DNA from: Microbacterium sp. AK009
GTDB taxonomy: Bacteria > Actinomycetota > Actinomycetes > Actinomycetales > Microbacteriaceae
Assembly: GCF_013410955.1 (NCBI RefSeq)
Contig: NZ_JACCCG010000007.1
Span: 1 to 64,000 of the forward strand
Length of the DNA stretch: 64,000 bases
Direction of reading: 5' to 3'
Part shown: positions 30,105-37,648 of the stretch, in pieces
Position numbering within the stretch: position 1 is the first letter of the stretch
Layout of the letters: each line of letters begins with the position of its first letter
Made by a program: the position numbers and the translations under genes
Notes under the pieces: model-generated
Database searches by the model: none
What the model saw: the letters and a program-made list of their open reading frames with translations, nothing else
What the model was told of the DNA's origin: nothing

Positions 30105-31481
30105 CTAAGCCGCTGTGCCGGTGCCGGTGCCTGTGTCACTGCCGGTGCCAGTGCCTGTGCCACTGCCGGTGCCGGCCGTGGTCCCCTGACCGCCGGCCCC
30201 GTCCGCCGCGTCGGCGGCATCCCCCTCGAGGGCCTCCAGCGCGTCAGCGACGGCCCGCATGCCCGCGAGGGTCTCGGCGAAGCTCGTCGACAGCGGCGAC
30301 AGTCCGATGCGCAGGCCCCCCGGGTCGCGGTAGTCGGGGATGACGTCGTTCTCCCAGAGACGCGCCGTCACGGCGCGCATCTGCGGATGCCGCAGCGTCA
30401 CGTGCCCGCCCCGATCGGCCCCGTCGCGGGGCGATCCGAGGGTGACGCCGTAGCGGGCGAGCAGGTCGCCCGCGAGGTCGACGGCGAAGCCGGTGAGCGC
30501 ACGCGACTTCTCGCGGATCGGCCCGATGCCCGCCTCATCGATCATCGCGAGGGTGTCTTGCATCGCGAGCATCCCGACGATCGGCGGGGTACCCGACAGG
30601 AACCGGCCCATGCCGTCGGCGGGTTCGTACCGCGGCCCCATCGAGAAGACGTCGGCGGCGCCCATCCACCCCTGGATCGGCTGGGTGAGCTCCGACTGCA
30701 GCCGCGTCGCCACGTAGGCGAAGGCCGGCGACCCGGGGCCGCCGCCCAGGTACTTGTACGTGCAGCCCACCGCCAGGTCGGCGCCCCAGGCGTCGAGCTC
30801 GACGGGGACGGATCCGGCGGAGTGGCAGACATCCCACAGCAGCAGCGCACCGGCGTCGCGGGCGACGGCGGTGAGGGCGGGGGCGTCGGCCAGGTGCCCC
30901 GAGCGGTAGGCTACGTGCGACAGCACGACGAGGGCGGTCGCCGGACCCACCACAGCGCGGAGCTGGTCAGGGGTGACCCCGGCGGCGGTGTCGACCTCGA
31001 TCCACCGGATCGTCGCGCCCCGCTCGGCGGCGATCCCTTCGACGAGGAACCGGTCGGTGGGGAAGTTGTCGGTGTCGATGACGATCTCGACCCGGGCGGG
31101 GTCGAGACGGCGCTGGCGATCGACGGCGGCGCGCATCAGCTTGTACAGCAGCACGGTGGTCGAATCGCCCACGACGGTCTGCCCGGCCGCCGCCCCGAGG
31201 GTCACCCGGCCGATCTCGTCGCCGACGGCGTAGGGGAGGCGCATCCACGCCTCGTCCCATCCGCGGATGAGCCGCCCGCCCCACTCGTCGGTGACGAAGC
31301 GGGCGAGCCGCTCAGCGGTCGCACGCGGGGGCCGGCCGAGGGAGTTGCCGTCGAAGTAGACCAGCGAGGTCTCGGATCCGACGAACCGGTCACGGAAGCC
31401 GCGGAGGGGGTCGGCGGCGTCGAGAGCGGATGCCGCGGCATCCCAGTCCTGCGCACCGGCACGCTCACGGGGGTCAGTCAT
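30105..31481 (-). CDS. kynU: Kynureninase with low-complexity tail
   Basis: This PLP enzyme splits kynurenine into anthranilate and alanine. The 458-residue protein has the family opening VYFDGNSLGR (41-50), LSHVAYRSG, WDVCHSAGS and the PLP-lysine segment TYKYLGGGPG (Lys243). The catalytic domain ends near residue 420, followed by about 38 residues of Ala/Gly and then alternating Gly-Thr dipeptides (tail GTGTGTGSDTGTGTGTAA), encoded by a short DNA repeat at about 30108-30180. The start overlaps the end of the amidohydrolase gene by eight bases. An in-frame ATG at 31493 is the alternative start. Confidence 0.93.
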   Translation of the reverse strand: MTDPRERAGAQDWDAAASALDAADPLRGFRDRFVGSETSLVYFDGNSLGRPPRATAERLARFVTDEWGGRLIRGWDEAWMRLPYAVGDEIGRVTLGAAAGQTVVGDSTTVLLYKLMRAAVDRQRRLDPARVEIVIDTDNFPTDRFLVEGIAAERGATIRWIEVDTAAGVTPDQLRAVVGPATALVVLSHVAYRSGHLADAPALTAVARDAGALLLWDVCHSAGSVPVELDAWGADLAVGCTYKYLGGGPGSPAFAYVATRLQSELTQPIQGWMGAADVFSMGPRYEPADGMGRFLSGTPPIVGMLAMQDTLAMIDEAGIGPIREKSRALTGFAVDLAGDLLARYGVTLGSPRDGADRGGHVTLRHPQMRAVTARLWENDVIPDYRDPGGLRIGLSPLSTSFAETLAGMRAVADALEALEGDAADAADGAGGQGTTAGTGSGTGTGTGSDTGTGTGTAA

Positions 31482-32490
31482 CGTCGTCCTCACTGTCGGC
31501 GTTCGCGGCCTCGTCGTCGAGGTCGGGGAGAAGGTCTTCGCTCGGCAGCACGCTCGCCGAGGCGAGCCAATCGGCGAGGGCGGCGAGGCCGTCGGCGCCG
31601 CTCGGCGGCCGGCCGCGCAGGAACGTGCGCACCCCCGGCAGCGACGCGGTGCCGGGCCACGGGTCGGTCAGCGCGGCGACGAGGTCGGAGGCGTCGCAGC
31701 CGGCCGAGATGAGGGCGCGGAGTTCGCGGGGGTTCACCCCGAGCGGCAGCTCGCCGTTGCCGAGGTCGGTGCCGTAGACGACGCGGCCGCCCGCCGCGCG
31801 GAACGCCCGGAGGTTCTCGCGGGCGATACCGGCCGCCTCGGCGTCGTCGCGGTGGATGTCGAGGGTCGAGATCCACATCTGCGCGGCGGCCGCACGGGCG
31901 ATGAGGGCCTCGTCGAGTCGCTCGGTGAACGGCGTATGCGCGAGGGCGTCGACCCCGGCGTCGACGGCGCGCCGCGTCATCCCGTCTCCTTCGACGTGCG
32001 CGACGACGACGAGCCCGGCAGCGTGCGCCGTGTCGACGATCGCCGCCACGGCGTCGTCGGGAAGGGGGCGTTCGTGGTGGAGGACGATCTTGATGACCGA
32101 TGCCCCGGCGAGCCGTTGCTCGTCCACCGCCGTCGCCGCGCCCCCGGCTCGCCCGACCTGGGGGGAGGGGTCGGTGATCTGGCGGACGATGGCGGGCGGG
32201 GCCCACTCGCGACCGGCGGGGTAGCCGCCGAGGGTGGTGAGGAAGGCGCCGGCATAGGTCACGTGCGGGAGCGCGCCGGCGGGGCGGGCGGCGAGCGCCG
32301 CGGGGTCGCCGCCGAGGTCGACCACCGCCGCGATCCCGCCGAGCGGCAGACGCTCGCCGTTGATGAGGTGCAGGTGCACGTGGTGATCGACGAACGCGGG
32401 GAGCGAGACGCCCGCCTCGTCGGTGAGGGCGCGACGAACCGGGGTGGCGTCCGGTCCGAGCAGTGCGCGGAGCGGCTCAGGATGCGGCAT
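31474..32490 (-). CDS. Amidohydrolase, candidate N-formylkynurenine formamidase
   Basis: The 338-residue protein is a metal-dependent amidohydrolase of the TIM-barrel superfamily. Visible ligand candidates are His37 and His39 (DHHVHLHL), Lys134 (SVIKIVLHH), His165 (VVAHVEG), His185 (ALAHTPF) and Asp242 (YGTDLGN), a complete binuclear-type site. It overlaps kynA by 14 bases and kynU by eight, exactly where the pathway needs a formamidase to convert N-formylkynurenine to kynurenine. No cyclase-type KynB or alpha/beta-hydrolase formamidase is seen nearby. The role is therefore inferred from position. The C-terminus is a run of Asp/Glu (SEDDDD). Confidence 0.75.
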   Translation of the reverse strand: MPHPEPLRALLGPDATPVRRALTDEAGVSLPAFVDHHVHLHLINGERLPLGGIAAVVDLGGDPAALAARPAGALPHVTYAGAFLTTLGGYPAGREWAPPAIVRQITDPSPQVGRAGGAATAVDEQRLAGASVIKIVLHHERPLPDDAVAAIVDTAHAAGLVVVAHVEGDGMTRRAVDAGVDALAHTPFTERLDEALIARAAAAQMWISTLDIHRDDAEAAGIARENLRAFRAAGGRVVYGTDLGNGELPLGVNPRELRALISAGCDASDLVAALTDPWPGTASLPGVRTFLRGRPPSGADGLAALADWLASASVLPSEDLLPDLDDEAANADSEDDDD

Positions 32491-33340
32491 CGGGCACCTC
32501 GGTGCGCACCGCCCAGAGTTCCGGGAAAAACGCGAGGTCCAGGGCGCGGCGCAGGAACGGCACCCCGCTCGACCCGCCCGTTCCGGTCTTGCCGCCGATG
32601 ATGCGCTCAACCGTCTTCAGGTGACGGAAGCGCCAGAACTGGAAGTTCTCCTCGAGGTCGACGAGTTCTTCGCACGTCTCGTACGCGGCCCAGTGCGTCG
32701 CGGTGTCGGCGTAGATGCGCGTGAAGACGGGCACCAGCTCGGGCGTGAAGGTCCACGCCTGGGTGACGTCGCGGTCGAGGATCTCGCTCGGGATGTCGTA
32801 GCCGGTGCGCGCGAGGAGTCGGAGGAACTCGTCGTAGAGGCTCGGCTGCTCGAGCGCGGTGCGGACGAGCTCATGTGCGGCGGGGTCGGCGTCGAACACC
32901 TTCAGGACCGCGGCGTTCTTGTTGCCGAGCGTGAACTCCACGGCGCGGTACTGCGCCGACTGGAAGCCGCTCGCCTTGCCGAGGACGCTCCGGAACTGGG
33001 CGTACTCGGTGGGGGTGAGGGTCGCGAGCACCGACCACTGCTCGGTGAGGGTGCGCTGGATGTGCTTGACCCGCGCGATGCACTTCAGCGCCGGGGCGAG
33101 TTCGTCTCGGCGCAGCAGTCGGCACGCCTCGGCGAGCTCGTGCAGCACGAGTTTCAGCCACAGCTCGGTGGTCTGGTGCTGCACGATGAACAGCAGCTCG
33201 TCGTGGTGCTCGGGGTCGCTCAGCGGCAGCTGCGCAGACAGCAGGGTGGGAAGTTGCAGATAGCCGCCGTAGCTCATCCGGTCGGAGAAGTCGGTCTCGA
33301 CCGTGGGCTCCAGTGGACGGGTGTTGCGCTCGACCGTCAC
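32477..33340 (-). CDS. kynA: Tryptophan 2,3-dioxygenase
   Basis: This haem enzyme oxidises L-tryptophan to N-formylkynurenine, the first step of the kynurenine pathway. The 287-residue protein has MSYGGYLQLPTLLSAQ, the substrate-contact segment FIVQHQTTELWLKL, LGKASGFQSAQYRAVEF, and FRHLKTVERIIG with the proximal haem histidine. It leads a four-gene operon with the amidohydrolase, kynU and an aldehyde dehydrogenase. TAGGCT (minus strand, 33347-33352) is six bases upstream of GTG 33340, pointing to a leaderless start. Confidence 0.96.
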   Translation of the reverse strand: MTVERNTRPLEPTVETDFSDRMSYGGYLQLPTLLSAQLPLSDPEHHDELLFIVQHQTTELWLKLVLHELAEACRLLRRDELAPALKCIARVKHIQRTLTEQWSVLATLTPTEYAQFRSVLGKASGFQSAQYRAVEFTLGNKNAAVLKVFDADPAAHELVRTALEQPSLYDEFLRLLARTGYDIPSEILDRDVTQAWTFTPELVPVFTRIYADTATHWAAYETCEELVDLEENFQFWRFRHLKTVERIIGGKTGTGGSSGVPFLRRALDLAFFPELWAVRTEVPDAAS

Positions 33341-33346
33341 TCCGTC

Positions 33347-33352
33347 AGCCTA
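33347..33352 (-). promoter_or_regulatory. -10 hexamer of the kynurenine operon
   Basis: TAGGCT on the minus strand ends six bases before the GTG of kynA, so transcription would begin at or next to the start codon. No clear operator is visible in the 110 bases upstream. Confidence 0.5.
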
Positions 33353-33450
33353 GCCAGTCGCGGGGGGTCGGCTGTGGGCGCGTGGGGTCCGGGCGATGGG
33401 GGTTCGGGTCCGGTCGGGTGGGGCGCGGGTCGTCGCCGGTGCGGGTCGGG

Positions 33451-35082
33451 TCAGCGGACCGTGACCAGCACCCGCTGCCATCCGGTCGATCCGTCGGGTG
33501 CGATCGGCGCCCGCTCCTGGATCTGGGTCTCGCCGTCGCGGTTGACCGCGCGGACGGCGACGTAGTGGGTGCCGGCAGTGGCGTCCCAGTCGAGGAACCA
33601 CTGCACCCAGGTGTCGTCGTTGATCGGTGTCGACAGCGTCGCCTGCTGCCAGGGGCCGTCGTCGATGCTGACCTCGACCCGCTCGATCCCGACGGTCTGG
33701 GCCCAGGCCATGCCCGCGATGGGCGTGCGCCCGGCGGGGATCGGGGTGCCCGTACGCGGGGTGTCGATGCGGGAGGAGAACTTGATCGGCGCCTCGGCGC
33801 TGTACCCGCGGGGGGTCCAGTAGGCCTCGTCCTGCGCGAAGGTCGTGACGGTCAGCTGGGTGAGCCACTTGGTCGCCGAGACGTAACCGTAGAGGCCCGG
33901 CACCACCATCCGCACCGGGAAGCCGTGCTCGAAGGGGAGCGGTTCGCCGTTCATCCCGACGGCGAGGATCGCGTCGATGCCGTCGTCGGTGACGGCGCTG
34001 AGCGGCGTGGACGCGGTGTATCCGTCGACGCTGCGCGAGAGCACCATGTCGGCGCCCTCCTGCGGTCCCGCCATCCGCAGCACGTCGCGGAGCGGCACGC
34101 CGAGCCAGACGGCATTGCCGACCAGCCCGCCGCCGACCTCGTTCGAGACGCACGTCAGGGTGACGGCGTACTCGTCGAGCCCCATCGCGACGAGATCGTC
34201 GAAGCTGAGCTCGACGGGGGTGTCGACCATGCCGTCGATGCGCAGGCGCCAGGTCGCGGGGTCGATCGACGGCACGGTCAGCGCGGTGTCGACGCGGTAG
34301 AACTCGTCGTTCGGCGTGATGAGGGGCGACAGGCCCGGGATGTCGAAGCTCGCCCCGTCGGGGATCGTCACCGTCGTGCGGGGTGCGGGGAGGGCCAGCT
34401 CTTCGCGGACGGCCGCGAGGGACGAGGTCGCGGCGTTGACGACGCGGGAGCCCGCGCCGACGACGACCGCCGCCGCGGCGGTGAGGAGGCCGGCGCGAAG
34501 GAAGGCGCGCCGATCGACCGAGCTGGATCGTTCGGCGACGGGGTTCTGCCCGTCCCTGGGTGCGGCGTCGGTCTGCGGGCCGGCGGGAGCGGCGTCCGTT
34601 TGCGCCACACCGGCTGCGGTCGCGCGCGGCGCGCGCCACCGGCGGAGACGGTTGACGAGCAGGATGAGGGCGAGGACGCCGGCGACCGTGCCCACGAGCG
34701 GCGGCAGAACGCTGAGGGGGGTCGCGCCGGCACGCGTGAGCGTCGCGGCGCCCGAGAGGATGCCCGCCAGTGCCAGGGCGGCGACCCCGAGCGGCGGCCG
34801 GACGTACTGCAGAACGCCCGCCGCTGCCGCGGCGACGACCACGCCGCATCCGATCCCGATCAGCAGCACGACCTTGTCGGCGTCGCCGAAGGTGGAGATC
34901 GCGAACTCCTTGATCGGCTGCGGGACGATGTCGATGAGGAACGACCCGACCGCGAGGATCGGGCTCGCGCTCCGCGCGACGAGCAGGGCGACGAGTTCGG
35001 CCGCCGCGAGGAAGGCGGCGGCGGCGATGATCCCGGATGCCGCGGCCCACCCGATCGGGCGACGTGCCGTCGACGTGGTCAT
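33451..35082 (-). CDS. Membrane-anchored molybdopterin oxidoreductase (sulfite oxidase type)
   Basis: The 543-residue protein has four predicted membrane spans in its first 145 residues, a Pro/Ala linker, an RRAFLRAG segment (191-198) resembling a Tat motif followed by a hydrophobic stretch, and then a sulfite-oxidase-type Mo-cofactor domain. Cys311 in TLTCVSNEVGGG is the expected molybdenum ligand, and the C-terminal dimerisation domain begins after about 440. The catalytic part should be outside the cytoplasmic membrane; its substrate could be sulfite or an oxidised methionine-type compound. ATG 35082 follows an AAGGGG ribosome-binding sequence. Confidence 0.88.
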   Translation of the reverse strand: MTTSTARRPIGWAAASGIIAAAAFLAAAELVALLVARSASPILAVGSFLIDIVPQPIKEFAISTFGDADKVVLLIGIGCGVVVAAAAAGVLQYVRPPLGVAALALAGILSGAATLTRAGATPLSVLPPLVGTVAGVLALILLVNRLRRWRAPRATAAGVAQTDAAPAGPQTDAAPRDGQNPVAERSSSVDRRAFLRAGLLTAAAAVVVGAGSRVVNAATSSLAAVREELALPAPRTTVTIPDGASFDIPGLSPLITPNDEFYRVDTALTVPSIDPATWRLRIDGMVDTPVELSFDDLVAMGLDEYAVTLTCVSNEVGGGLVGNAVWLGVPLRDVLRMAGPQEGADMVLSRSVDGYTASTPLSAVTDDGIDAILAVGMNGEPLPFEHGFPVRMVVPGLYGYVSATKWLTQLTVTTFAQDEAYWTPRGYSAEAPIKFSSRIDTPRTGTPIPAGRTPIAGMAWAQTVGIERVEVSIDDGPWQQATLSTPINDDTWVQWFLDWDATAGTHYVAVRAVNRDGETQIQERAPIAPDGSTGWQRVLVTVR

Positions 35083-35239
35083 GCGGGCCCCTTCCGCTCT
35101 ACGGCCTGACCTCACCTGTTCGTCGCGGGCGGAGGATCGGATGGCGCGTGCGGCGGACGGCGCGGCGCCGCGCGGGGATGGGCTGGCGCGCAGGCGCGTG
35201 CGCGGGCGGGGGATCGATGGTGCGCGGCCGCGGGCGCGC

Positions 35240-35631
35240 GGATCGAGGTGGCACAAATGGTCGCGTTCAGGGTCGAACGGCGACCATCTCCACCACGATC
35301 GGGCACGCGCCATCCACGTGGCACGAATGGTCGCGTTCAGGGTCTCGGGGCGACCATCCTCGCCACCTCGATCGGGCGCGGTGCGCGGGGAGCGGGCGCG
35401 CGGATCGAGGTGGCACATATGGTCGCGTTCAGGGTCTCGGGGCGACCATTTCCGTCACCTCGATCGGGCGCGACGCGCGGGGGAGCGGGCGCGCGGATCG
35501 AGGTGGCACATATGGTCGCGTTCAGCGCCTCGGGACGACCATCTTCGCCACCTCGATCGGGCACGCGCCAGCCACGTGGCACAAATGGTCGCGTTGAGGG
35601 TCGAACGGCGACCATTTCCGCCACCTCGATC
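35240..35631. repeat. Hairpin repeat family A, cluster 2
   Basis: Five tandem copies of the family-A hairpin fill the space between the molybdopterin enzyme and glutaredoxin genes: about 35240-35301, 35317-35373, 35403-35465, 35495-35557 and 35572-35632. Each has a left arm like GAGGTGGCACAAATGGTCGC, a loop close to GTTCAGGGTCTCGGG and a right arm like GCGACCATTTCCGCCACCTC. Units are separated by GC-rich linkers of two alternating kinds (GGGCACGCGCC-like and a longer GCGGGGAGCGGGCG-like). Arms, loop and linkers are all conserved, so whole units duplicated recently. The motif is shared with 27202-27540. No gene is seen in 35083-35662. Confidence 0.85.
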
Positions 35632-35662
35632 GGGCGGCGCGGCGCGACGCGCGCGCCTCGGG

Positions 35663-35923
35663 TCAGAGGAGCGCCAGCTCCCGCAGCTTCGCCTCGACGT
35701 CGGAGTTCGAGGGCTCGACGTGGTGCGAGGCGTCGGGGTAGACGACGACGGGGATGTTCGTCCGGCCCGAGATCTCGCGGGCGACGTCGGCAGCTTCCGG
35801 CTGTGCGACGAGGTCGACGTAGGTGTAGGCGACGCCCAGCTCGTCGAGCTGCTTCTTCGTGCGGATGCAGTCTCGGCACCAGTCAGCGCCGAACATCGTG
35901 ATGGGGGTGGCGTTGTCGGTCAT
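35663..35923 (-). CDS. Glutaredoxin-like (mycoredoxin-type) protein
   Basis: The 86-residue protein has the thioredoxin fold of small glutaredoxins: ITMFGADWCRDCIRTK carries the CxxC redox site, TNIPVVVYPD the cis-proline and the end is ELALL. In Actinobacteria such proteins (mycoredoxins) reduce mycothiol-mixed disulfides; that role is inferred. An AAAGGA sequence precedes ATG 35923. Its stop borders the hairpin-repeat cluster. Confidence 0.88.
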   Translation of the reverse strand: MTDNATPITMFGADWCRDCIRTKKQLDELGVAYTYVDLVAQPEAADVAREISGRTNIPVVVYPDASHHVEPSNSDVEAKLRELALL

Positions 35924-36025
35924 GCATCAATCCTTTCGTGCCGACCATGGACAACACCTGAGGGCGCTTCACGCATTCCCCCACGCCGCGCGCCGCCCCG
36001 CACGATCATGCGACGATGGTCGGCA

Positions 36026-37168
36026 GTGCAGCTCTCGATCATCGTCCCGACCTTCAATGAGGCTCCGAACATCCCGGAGCTGGTCTCGCGCGTCTCGGCG
36101 GCGGTCGAGGGCATCGAGGCCGAGATCATCGTGGTCGACGACAGCACCGACGACACCCCGGCCGTCGTGGAGGAGGTCGCGCGCAGCGCGGCGCTCCCCG
36201 TCCGGCTGATCCACCGCGCGAAGCGCACCGGGGGCCTCGGCGGCGCGGTGATGGCAGGCATGCAGGCCGCCGCCGCGGATGCGTGCCTGGTGATGGACGC
36301 CGATCTGCAGCATCCGCCCGAGAAGATCCCCGAGCTCTACCGACGTTTCATCCAGGGCGGCGTCGACGTGGTCATCGCCTCGCGCTACGCCGGCGGCGGC
36401 ACCTCCGGCGGCCTCGCCGACCGCACCCGCGTGCTCGTCTCGAGCGCGTCGACGGCGCTGACCAAGGCGATGTTCCCCATCCGGCTGCACGAGGTCACCG
36501 ACCCGATGACGGGGTTCTTCCTCATCGACCGGCGCGCGGTCGATCCGGCGACGCTCATGCCGCGCGGGTTCAAGATCCTCCTCGAGATTCTCGCGCGGCG
36601 CTCGCTGCGCATCGCCGAAGTGCCGTTCGACTTCGCCGAGCGTCACGCGGGCCGGTCGAAGGCGTCGTTTCGTCAGGGCCTGCACTTCCTCGCGCAGCTG
36701 ACCGCGCTGCGCTTCGGCAAGATGTCGCTGTTCGCCCTCATCGGCGGACTCGGAGCGGTGGCGAACCTCGCGATCATGTGGGTGCTGATCCAGTTCGGCG
36801 TCGGCTACATCGTCGCGGCCGTCATCGCCGCCGAAGCCACGATCATCGGCAACTTCCTGCTGCAGGAGCGCTTCGTCTTCCACGACATGAAGCACGAGGC
36901 ATCCGGTGTCTGGACCCGCTTCGCGAAGTCGTTCGCCTTCAACAACGCCGAGGCGCTGATCCGCATCCCGGTGATCGCGCTCCTGGTGGAGACGTGGCAC
37001 ATCTCCAGCGTGATCGCCGCCGGGATGACCCTCGTGGTCGCCTTCCTCCTGCGGTTCATGTTCCACTCGCTGGTCGTCTACGCGCCGCGGCGCGCGGGTG
37101 CCCCGAGCCGCGCGCGGCAATTCGTCGACGAGCTCGACGCGCAGGCGATGTCGCCCGGCGAGCTCTGA
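36026..37168 (+). CDS. GT2 glycosyltransferase fused to GtrA-like domain
   Basis: The 380-residue protein begins LSIIVPTFNEAPNIPELV and has IVVDDSTDDT and DADLQHPPEKIPELY, the nucleotide-sugar and metal sites of dolichol-phosphate-mannose-synthase-type GT2 enzymes. After about residue 240 a GtrA-like domain with four predicted spans follows (LFALIGGLGAVANLAIMWV ... GNFLLQERFVF). It probably makes a polyprenyl-phosphate sugar at the membrane for cell-surface glycosylation. GTG 36026 is chosen because it begins at the family N-terminus and follows GACGAT (36012-36017); ATG 36008 is an alternative. The open frame extends far upstream through the repeats, which is not coding. Confidence 0.88.
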   Translation: MQLSIIVPTFNEAPNIPELVSRVSAAVEGIEAEIIVVDDSTDDTPAVVEEVARSAALPVRLIHRAKRTGGLGGAVMAGMQAAAADACLVMDADLQHPPEKIPELYRRFIQGGVDVVIASRYAGGGTSGGLADRTRVLVSSASTALTKAMFPIRLHEVTDPMTGFFLIDRRAVDPATLMPRGFKILLEILARRSLRIAEVPFDFAERHAGRSKASFRQGLHFLAQLTALRFGKMSLFALIGGLGAVANLAIMWVLIQFGVGYIVAAVIAAEATIIGNFLLQERFVFHDMKHEASGVWTRFAKSFAFNNAEALIRIPVIALLVETWHISSVIAAGMTLVVAFLLRFMFHSLVVYAPRRAGAPSRARQFVDELDAQAMSPGEL

Positions 37169-37235
37169 CGCGCTCCGCTCCTGCGCTGCGCTGCGCGCGC
37201 GCCGCCCGCGCCGCCCCCGCCGCCCGAACGCCTGT

Positions 37236-37456
37236 CTTCCTCGCGCTCACGAGGAGATCCGCCTTCAGGAGGATCCTTCGCGCCGATCCCATCCTCGTGA
37301 GCGCGGATGTCCGCGGGAGCGAGGAAGCCGGATGCCGCCGGTCGGCGATGATGCCGGCGCAGCCGCCCGCGCGCTCGACCTCCACGAGGAGATCCGCCTT
37401 CCTGAGGATCCTTCGCGTCGATCCCATCCTCGTGAGCGCGGATATCCGCGGGAACG
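37236..37456. repeat. Repeat family C: two copies of a 74-base palindromic element
   Basis: A 74-base direct repeat occurs at 37248-37321 and 37383-37456, sharing CACGAGGAGATCCGCCTTC, GAGGATCCTTCGCG and ATCCTCGTGAGCGCGGAT. Within each copy CACGAGGA pairs with TCCTCGTG. The first copy is enclosed by a further inverted repeat (CTTCCTCGC at 37236-37244, GCGAGGAAG at 37319-37327), so it can fold into one long stem. The element lies after the glycosyltransferase gene and may also act as its terminator. No gene is seen in 37169-37648. Confidence 0.8.
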
Positions 37457-37464
37457 CGAAGAGG

Positions 37465-37577
37465 GGGCCCGGGCGAACGTAACGGAGGGGCCAGCGCGAA
37501 CGCAACGAAAGGGCCAGCGCGAACGCGAAGAAGGGGCCCGCGCGAACGCGAAGAAAGGGCGCGCGAACGCGGAAAAG
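37465..37577. repeat. 23-base tandem repeat, about five units
   Basis: Four exact-length 23-base units start at 37465, 37488, 37511 and 37534, with a shorter fifth from 37557. The consensus is GGGCC, then (A/C)GCGCGAACG, then a variable A/G-rich end (CAACGAAA or CGAAGAAG). Conservation falls at both ends. It directly follows repeat family C and precedes the stop of the deacetylase gene by about 70 bases. There are no CRISPR-like unique spacers. Confidence 0.8.
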
Positions 37578-37648
37578 CGGCCGGCGCGGAACCCACATCG
37601 CGGGACGCCGCGACCCGACCCCCGCCGGCGCGCGCGCACCCCCGCAAC

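Noticed and set aside
28164..31712. A 1182-residue plus-strand open frame across the kyn genes
   Set aside because: Antisense to the aldehyde dehydrogenase and kynU, both with catalytic motifs; low-complexity shadow sequence.
35240..35631. CRISPR array
   Set aside because: Units are long palindromes with conserved linkers, not short repeats with unique spacers, and no cas gene is in the window.
34316..36025. N-terminal extension of the glycosyltransferase through the hairpin cluster
   Set aside because: The extension is antisense to the glutaredoxin and molybdopterin genes and runs through non-coding repeats; the GT2 domain begins at about 36026.
37465..37577. CRISPR array from the 23-base repeats
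   Set aside because: The units are contiguous, leaving no spacers.
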